Shown: piece after piece, positions 60,301 to 64,000 of the stretch
Position numbering within the stretch: position 1 is the stretch's first letter
How the letters are laid out: every line of letters begins with the position of its first letter
Source of the DNA: Tetrapisispora phaffii CBS 4417
Taxonomy: Eukaryota > Ascomycota > Saccharomycetes > Saccharomycetales > Saccharomycetaceae
Length of the DNA stretch: 64,000 nucleotides
Assembly (NCBI RefSeq): GCF_000236905.1
Contig: NC_016529.1
Span: 496,001 to 560,000 of the forward strand
Direction: 5' to 3'
Translations under genes and position numbers: made by a program
Notes under the pieces: generated by a model
What the model saw: the letters and a program-made list of their open reading frames with translations, nothing else
The model's database searches: none
What the model was told of the DNA's origin: nothing

Positions 60301-60920
60301 AAAGAGCACTATCTAAACCAGAAGGTTGCTACAGAGCTGCATTTGAGGATAAGATTATCATGAGTGATGTGGTGATTTTGAGATCATGGTATCCAGTTCA
60401 AATTAAGAGATTTTATAATCCAGTTACCTCATTATTATTGAAGAATAAGACTGAATGGAAGGGTGTGAGATTGACTGGTAAAATCAGATTTGAAAGAAGC
60501 CTTGAGACTCCAATGAACAACGATAGTGCTTATAAGAAGATTGAAAGACAGGAAAGACACTTCAACGGTTTGAAAGTTCCTAAGTCCATTCAAAGAGATC
60601 TACCTTTCAAATCTCAAATCCATCAAATGAAGAAACAAAAGAAGAAGACCTACATGCAAAAGAGAGCAGTTGTCTTAAACGGTGAAGAGAAGAAGGCCAG
60701 AGCCACAATGCAACAAGTGTTGACTATCTCTAGAGCTAAGGACGAAAAGAAGAGAGCCAAGAAGGATGATCAACGTAAGGAAAGATTAAAAAGATTAGCC
60801 AAAGCGGAAGAAGAGAAATCGCAAAAGGATAAAGAAAAGAAAAAAGAATACTTTTCCAAGCATGGTAAGAAGAGAAACAACGATGATGATGAATTCTCAT
60901 CGTCGAAGAGAAGAAAATAG
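57390..60920 (+). CDS. BMS1: 40S ribosome biogenesis GTPase Bms1
   Basis: 1176 residues (S. cerevisiae YPL217C about 1183). Basic N-terminus, then a GTPase domain ~65-230 with P-loop GPKGTGKTTLI, LIECPADD, and THLD as the NKxD-like motif. An acidic middle (~420-740) has many D/E runs. The conserved C-terminal AARP2CN/DUF663 block (~790-1080: GSYVRIVFDNVPMEFIENF, RRHRWHKKILKSNDPLV, TASFYGPLCSPNTPFCGVQ) ends in a lysine-rich tail. Bms1 binds Rcl1 and U3 snoRNP in the SSU processome to promote A2 cleavage. RRPE and PAC-like elements precede it. Confidence 0.96.
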   Translation: MEQSNKAHRKTKEKNTAKKVLHSQGHNAKAFAVSAPGKMARQMLRTSDVNERKLHVPMIDRTPDDDPPPVIVSVVGPKGTGKTTLIKSLIRRLTKASISEVNGPITVVSGKRRRITLIECPADDLNAMIDIAKISDLVLMMIDGNFGFEMETMEFLNLAQHHGMPRVIGICTHLDLFKSQSTLRASKKRLKHRFWTEVYPGAKLFYLSGVLNGRYPDREILNLSRFISVMKFRPLKWRNEHPYLLADRITDITHPEIIEKEGIKVDRKVALYGYLHGTPISSTPGTKVHIAGVGDYSIAHIEKLPDPCPTPYFQQKIDDYEREKLKEELANGGTPASTVPKRRKRLENKDKLIYAPMSDVGGVLMDKDAVYINTGHGKNKIESFVPGEEKGEGEKLVTNLQSAEKSISERFDGVGIQLFSNGTELQEVNEDNDNLSESDIEEDVIQGEDQGRTTMRKAKVYSKSTQNEDGDIDNINSEDEDGMEEEGYNSTRKPKLVDIDFHSKNDELAYGTDSEFELSDQEDWQQASAKKLKSQFNARRKWDITKLIYMDNISPEECIKRWKGESQNADSEESDIEDEEEEDFFKKKDGTLASKHNYGADLERFVPYFDTIEKLVSKWTNNKSLKSRFIGAPLANAQEEKGEEVEVEENSDGELYGDFVDLENAESSKESKDEEQESAQEKGDEDNASDDSFADFDKEEKEELTVAQQREMNASKKEKLRLQFEMEEGENFKENDPDNEYDTWYELQKAKIAKQLDINNAEYEKMTPEQRQSIEGFKAGSYVRIVFDNVPMEFIENFDPQVPVVMGGLLPTELKFGVINARLRRHRWHKKILKSNDPLVLSLGWRRFQTLPVYTTSDSRTRTRFLKYTPEHTYCTASFYGPLCSPNTPFCGVQVVSNSDTTGSFRISATGIVEEIDASVEIVKKLKLVGYPYKIFKNTAFIKDMFSSAMEVARFEGAQIKTVSGIRGEIKRALSKPEGCYRAAFEDKIIMSDVVILRSWYPVQIKRFYNPVTSLLLKNKTEWKGVRLTGKIRFERSLETPMNNDSAYKKIERQERHFNGLKVPKSIQRDLPFKSQIHQMKKQKKKTYMQKRAVVLNGEEKKARATMQQVLTISRAKDEKKRAKKDDQRKERLKRLAKAEEEKSQKDKEKKKEYFSKHGKKRNNDDDEFSSSKRRK

Positions 60921-61244
60921 ATTATAGACATATATGCCGATAAGTAACCGCTATATTTGCAATCGATTATATTTAACTTATAATATTGTTCCTAACTATA
61001 AATATACTAATACATTAATTATTTATGTATGTGCTTTAGTAAGATAAACTTTAATTATGTATAGACCTATATTAATGTGATGTTCTTGCTCATGTAGAGT
61101 ACGATGTTTTCTTAAAAACTTCAACTCAGTGTATATACATATATATATCTTTCTATTTTTTTTCTATTAATTCATCAGAATCTCTCTATATTTGTAACGA
61201 CTCCATAAAGGTGGCATTTTCAATAAAATCAACCGGGATTAAAT
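60921..61244. other. Intergenic between convergent BMS1 and SAR1
   Basis: 3' flanks only; AT-rich with ATATACATATATATATC near 61133-61149. No gene. Confidence 0.5.
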
Positions 61245-61814
61245 CTAAATGTATTGAGATAACCATTGGAAAGCTTCAGCGTAACCATCTCTCATGACGA
61301 CGGAACACATGAACACTTCGACTGGTCTTTGACCTTCCACCTTACCTGGGCCGGTGGTGGACATCAAACCCAAGGCAGATCTCAATTCAGCCTCAGACAC
61401 AGCATTGGCGGAATCGATCTTGTTACCCAAGATAACGAATGGAACATCCTTCAATTCGGCAATATTAAACAGTTGATCTAATTCGACACGAGCTTCGTTG
61501 AATCTCTCTGGGTCTGCAGCGTCGACTAAGAAGACAATACCATTGACTTCTGGGAAATAGTCCTTCCATAATCTTCTAGCTTGGATATGACCACCTAAGT
61601 CGAAGGTAGTGAACTTAATATTGCCAATAGCTAACTCCTCGGAAGTTGGATGCCATGTTGGTTGAAGGGTGGCTAACCTATCGTTCTTCAACATATGCAA
61701 CAAAGTAGTCTTACCGGCATTATCTAAACCTAAAAACAATAGCTTACCGTGTTTGTTCCATAAACCTAATGATGCCAAAACATCTCTAAACCAGCCAAAT
61801 AGATCCCAAGCCAT
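61245..61814 (-). CDS. SAR1: COPII small GTPase Sar1
   Basis: 189 residues (S. cerevisiae about 190), uninterrupted coding. Sar1-specific N-terminal amphipathic helix ([19 protein letters not shown]), P-loop GLDNAGKT, switch I Thr in [15 protein letters not shown] in switch II, NKID and the SAK-equivalent CSVV. GTP-bound Sar1 inserts the helix into ER membrane and recruits Sec23/24. Codons are biased to those of highly expressed yeast genes, consistent with strong expression. Confidence 0.97.
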   Translation of the reverse strand: MAWDLFGWFRDVLASLGLWNKHGKLLFLGLDNAGKTTLLHMLKNDRLATLQPTWHPTSEELAIGNIKFTTFDLGGHIQARRLWKDYFPEVNGIVFLVDAADPERFNEARVELDQLFNIAELKDVPFVILGNKIDSANAVSEAELRSALGLMSTTGPGKVEGQRPVEVFMCSVVMRDGYAEAFQWLSQYI

Positions 61815-61822
61815 TGTTGTAT

Positions 61823-61853
61823 TGTGTGTGTTTGTGTGTGTGTGTCTGTGTGT
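61823..61853. repeat. Impure GT/CA microsatellite in the SAR1 5' leader
   Basis: TG dinucleotides interrupted by TT and CT, immediately upstream of the SAR1 start codon, hence a CA-rich leader in the transcript. Confidence 0.85.
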
Positions 61854-62144
61854 ATTAATGATGATGAGTATCCTATGTACGAACAGAAAGAATTGTCTTG
61901 CAAATACAATGACCGAACCAAAAAGAAGGTACCAGAGAAGGAACCCTATTTTAATACTAATGCAAATGCCTTCAACAATAGCTGAATGTAAAGGATAAAT
62001 CTGAATTGCTGTCTTGTTGTAACATTAAATATTGTTTATGTGCATAGTTAACGTTTGCTATTTCCCAAATTAATACTATCTTTGTTACCAACAACGAAAA
62101 AATTTCAAAAATATTTTTTTTCAGAAAAACCGAAATAGCGTTTT

Positions 62145-62281
62145 AGAGACAATGGTCACGTGTACGCAGGACCTCACCATTGTCTCTGGCTAAGAGATGG
62201 TTCCTGGTCAAGATGCATAAGAGTGGCACTCAGTTCGGCGACAGGAGTGCAGTGTCCTGCATGCTATACCCCGGGACAGGA
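62145..62281. other. GC-rich block with three inverted repeats and an E-box
   Basis: AGAGACAATGGT (62145-62156) and ACCATTGTCTCT (62176-62187) are a perfect 12-bp inverted repeat with a 19-nt loop that begins CACGTG (62157-62162). GCACTC (62226-62231) pairs GAGTGC (62245-62250). TGTCC (62253-62257) pairs GGACA (62274-62278). By hand count 37 of 60 bases at 62221-62280 are G or C. It may be the SAR1 upstream activating region or an unrecognised structured RNA. Strand is unknown. Confidence 0.6.
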
Positions 62282-62415
62282 GGCAGCACACAAGCCAGTG
62301 CGGTATTGCATGAAGTACATCTATAATATTGCAAACTATATAAGTTAATACTAGCCTAAAACATTATTATTTAAATAGAATTCAAAAATATTCAATATAT
62401 CTTCTTCAAAACGGA

Positions 62416-63069
62416 TTAGTATAATCTGTAAGCTGGACCCATGGTTGACTTAACAACGATGGAACCAACATTTTGCCAGTTCTTCTTCAATAGGGAGACT
62501 AAGAAGTTAACAGACATTAAGATTTGGTTGACTAGGGTGTCTTCGTCCATTTCGACGTTACCGACAGCAACGGCTAGACATAGGACCTTCTTCAATTGGA
62601 ACTTGATGGTGGATCTGACATCGGTGACCTTGCCGTATAGGTCATCGTTGTGAGAGACTGGGGTTGGGAACTTACCGGCCTTGGACAATTGAGGACCCAA
62701 TAGTCTTGGAACTTGCTTGATTAGAACTTCGGAAGCAATGAAAGCATTGTACTTCTTGGACAACTTCTTGATCAACTTCTTGTTCTTGTTCAACTTCTTC
62801 AAGTCGTCGACGGACATGGCGTCGACACCACAGGACTTAGCTCTGTCGACATCGAAAGCATCACCAAAGATACAGATGGACATGTTTGGTCTTGGGCAGA
62901 CTGGTAATTTCAAAGAACCAGAGAAACGCTTGTCTCTTTGAGGGTCATAGTTCTTCAAACCGACTTGTAGTTCGACGGTTTCCAAGAAGTTTCTCTTCTT
63001 AGTTTCGTTGGAATACTTCAACAATTCCTTGACGTTCTCTCTAACGTGCGAGGTGGTGATCTTAGACAT
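62416..63069 (-). CDS. RPL1: Large ribosomal subunit protein uL1 (Rpl1)
   Basis: 217 residues, identical in length to S. cerevisiae Rpl1a/b. It starts [20 protein letters not shown], with conserved [20 protein letters not shown] and the C-terminal [19 protein letters not shown]. It forms the L1 stalk at the ribosomal E site. Strong codon bias towards preferred yeast codons. The slot equals RPL1A (YPL220W) and RPL1B (YGL135W); PCL8/PCL10, which lies between it and SAR1 or ITC1 in S. cerevisiae, is missing here. Confidence 0.98.
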   Translation of the reverse strand: MSKITTSHVRENVKELLKYSNETKKRNFLETVELQVGLKNYDPQRDKRFSGSLKLPVCPRPNMSICIFGDAFDVDRAKSCGVDAMSVDDLKKLNKNKKLIKKLSKKYNAFIASEVLIKQVPRLLGPQLSKAGKFPTPVSHNDDLYGKVTDVRSTIKFQLKKVLCLAVAVGNVEMDEDTLVNQILMSVNFLVSLLKKNWQNVGSIVVKSTMGPAYRLY

Positions 63070-63674
63070 GACTGGTAATCTACGATTTGTTGATATTTAT
63101 ATGATAATAAAATATATTTAATCTTCCAAATGTAATTGGTATTCCGTAAGGCTTGCGATAGATAAATTCAACAGATGGTCTCTTTAAGTGAGACTAACAA
63201 ATAAAACACAAGAACAAGAACGAGAAAGAACCCAAAGGATAAATACGCAACAGCACCACAGTATATAATGACAAAATTTTTTCCTCAACACTGGAGATGC
63301 AACTCTTGACTCTTATATATATACTCCAAAACAAGTTAATGGGAAAAAAACTTTAGCCAATTGCTCAAGACCAGTTCATTGCATTGCATTGCCTCTAGTA
63401 TACCTTGGCCGTCCTCCATGTCAACATCTTAGAAGTCGATGCCCTCGAAACAATATATTCATGGTCAATGGCTCACTTATTGGATAACTCAGGTGAAAGA
63501 AAGTGAAACTTTTCGAATTTGCAGCAATAAGGCAGCGTTTGCGGTGTCTGCGTCCTGGGTCCGTGTGCGTGTTCCGCGTTTTTTGCGTGTTTTGTGTGTT
63601 TTGTGTGTTTCTGGGAGAACTGGAAAAATAAAAATGAAAAAATAATGGTTGTGGTGTTTGGGTTTGTGGTGTTT

Positions 63675-63692
63675 GGTGGGTGTCTGGGTGTA
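63675..63692 (+). promoter_or_regulatory. Rap1-like site upstream of RPL1
   Basis: GGTGGGTGTCTGGGTGTA holds two GGGTGT cores; TGTCTGGGTGT differs from the Rap1 consensus TGTATGGGTGT at one base. Rap1 drives most ribosomal protein genes in post-duplication yeasts, but 610 bp from the ATG is farther than usual. Confidence 0.45.
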
Positions 63693-63728
63693 GCAGTCAC
63701 TTGAAGTGCGAAATATTGAAAGTTGCAA

Positions 63729-63753
63729 CATCTCATCTCATCTCATCTCATCT
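63729..63753. repeat. CATCT pentanucleotide array at the right edge
   Basis: Five perfect CATCT units, the same sequence as the array in the BMS1 promoter, again recreating the PAC core CTCATC at each junction. Confidence 0.9.
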
Positions 63754-64000
63754 CGTTACCAAAGGAGCCTGGATGTAATGCTCCAGGACATGGCACCCTT
63801 CCTTATATAGAACACATATGTGATGTCTATATGTGTTGTGTCGGTCTCTTGTTATTCTTGTGCAACGCACACGTGAGCATGGAGTTGTTGTGGCACGTTC
63901 TGTTTCAATCGCTGGTTCATATTAATTAATGTTTCCTCTTGGCTATCCGTTGCTCGTGTCAAGAGCTATCTTTAGAGGTGTCTTGTTGAGACGTTGTGTG

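Larger units (their letters stand above)
61815..62415. other. SAR1 upstream / RPL1 downstream intergenic
   Basis: 601 bp. Just upstream of the SAR1 ATG is an impure (GT)n run (61823-61853 on the plus strand). Mid-region 62040-62130 is AT-rich with a poly(A/T) tract. At 62145-62290 a GC-rich, hairpin-rich block with a CACGTG begins, described separately. Confidence 0.6.
63070..64000. other. RPL1 promoter and right edge of window
   Basis: 931 bp without a supported gene. A G/T-rich segment (63530-63690) contains two overlapping GGGTGT cores (63678-63683, 63686-63691) within TGTCTGGGTGTA, resembling a Rap1 site. A CATCT pentanucleotide array lies at 63729-63753. A TATATA near 63806-63811 may serve a gene beyond the window. 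Confidence 0.5.

Noticed and set aside
63473..63736. Two Thr/His-rich frames upstream of RPL1
   Set aside because: They are produced by the G/T-rich promoter tract read on the minus strand; overlapping in two frames with low-complexity product.
1..64000. tRNA genes
   Set aside because: I scanned intergenic DNA on both strands for the internal B box and found no credible match outside coding sequence.
1..64000. Ty elements, solo LTRs, centromere or CRISPR array
   Set aside because: No gag/pol-like frame, no paired terminal repeats, no CDE-like arrangement and no regularly spaced repeats were seen; the regular repeats present are coding or pentanucleotide arrays.

Overview
This window is nuclear DNA of a budding yeast of the family Saccharomycetaceae. 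It is AT-rich, with compact protein genes that are nearly all intronless. One short intron has the canonical GTATGT donor and sits after codon 3 of the MMS2 gene. The predicted mature alpha-factor, WHWLRLDPGQPLY, closely resembles the one I remember for Naumovozyma castellii (same core with an extra N-terminal Asn). I therefore lean towards Naumovozyma or a near relative, but cannot fix the species.

Gene order is the most informative feature. Orthologues of S. cerevisiae chromosome XVI genes (YPL184 to YPL220) are interleaved with orthologues of chromosome VII genes (YGL087 to YGL064, then YGL131 to YGL135), with orientations conserved within each series. Many genes expected between them (for example NAB3, OXR1, DBP3, HNM1, RPL7, TPK2, IPL1, SRP72, NIP7, PUS1) are absent. 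This is the pattern of one sister track of a post-whole-genome-duplication yeast that lost a different set of duplicates from S. cerevisiae.

Layout, left to right. 1-6.2 kb: 3' end of MRN1, UIP4, the alpha-factor precursor, a structured non-coding RNA candidate (possibly snR10), POS5, MMS2. 6.5-20.2 kb: MAD1, LCL3, GUP1, SCY1, a membrane-anchored protein of unknown function with no S. cerevisiae neighbour at this position, a MINDY-type deubiquitinase (MIY1/YGL082W), RSA1. 20.5-31 kb: DDC1, APL5, KXD1, MNP1, a divergent HRR25 casein kinase, NPY1. 31-43 kb: PGC1, SGF73, ALG2, TYW1, RKM1, MRH4. 43-63 kb: SNT2, LEA1, THI6, CBP3, ITC1, BMS1, SAR1, RPL1. These are unrelated housekeeping genes, not an operon or pathway cluster. 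Divergent pairs share promoters (MMS2/MAD1, GUP1/SCY1, APL5/KXD1, HRR25/NPY1, MRH4/SNT2, LEA1/THI6, ITC1/BMS1).

I see no tRNA, transposon, LTR, centromere or CRISPR array. The items most worth a second look are in or near the intergenic DNA: two hairpin-rich segments that could be non-coding RNAs (3177-3384 and 62145-62281), a 43-codon lysine-rich ORF upstream of TYW1, tandem CTCATC arrays and other ribosome-biogenesis promoter elements, and a 20-bp perfect palindrome in a GC-rich MNP1 promoter. Inside proteins, they are a DLG in place of DFG in the HRR25-like kinase, an RLM in place of RLK in Mad1, and an NPY1 product that has no peroxisomal tripeptide but has a possible N-terminal presequence.
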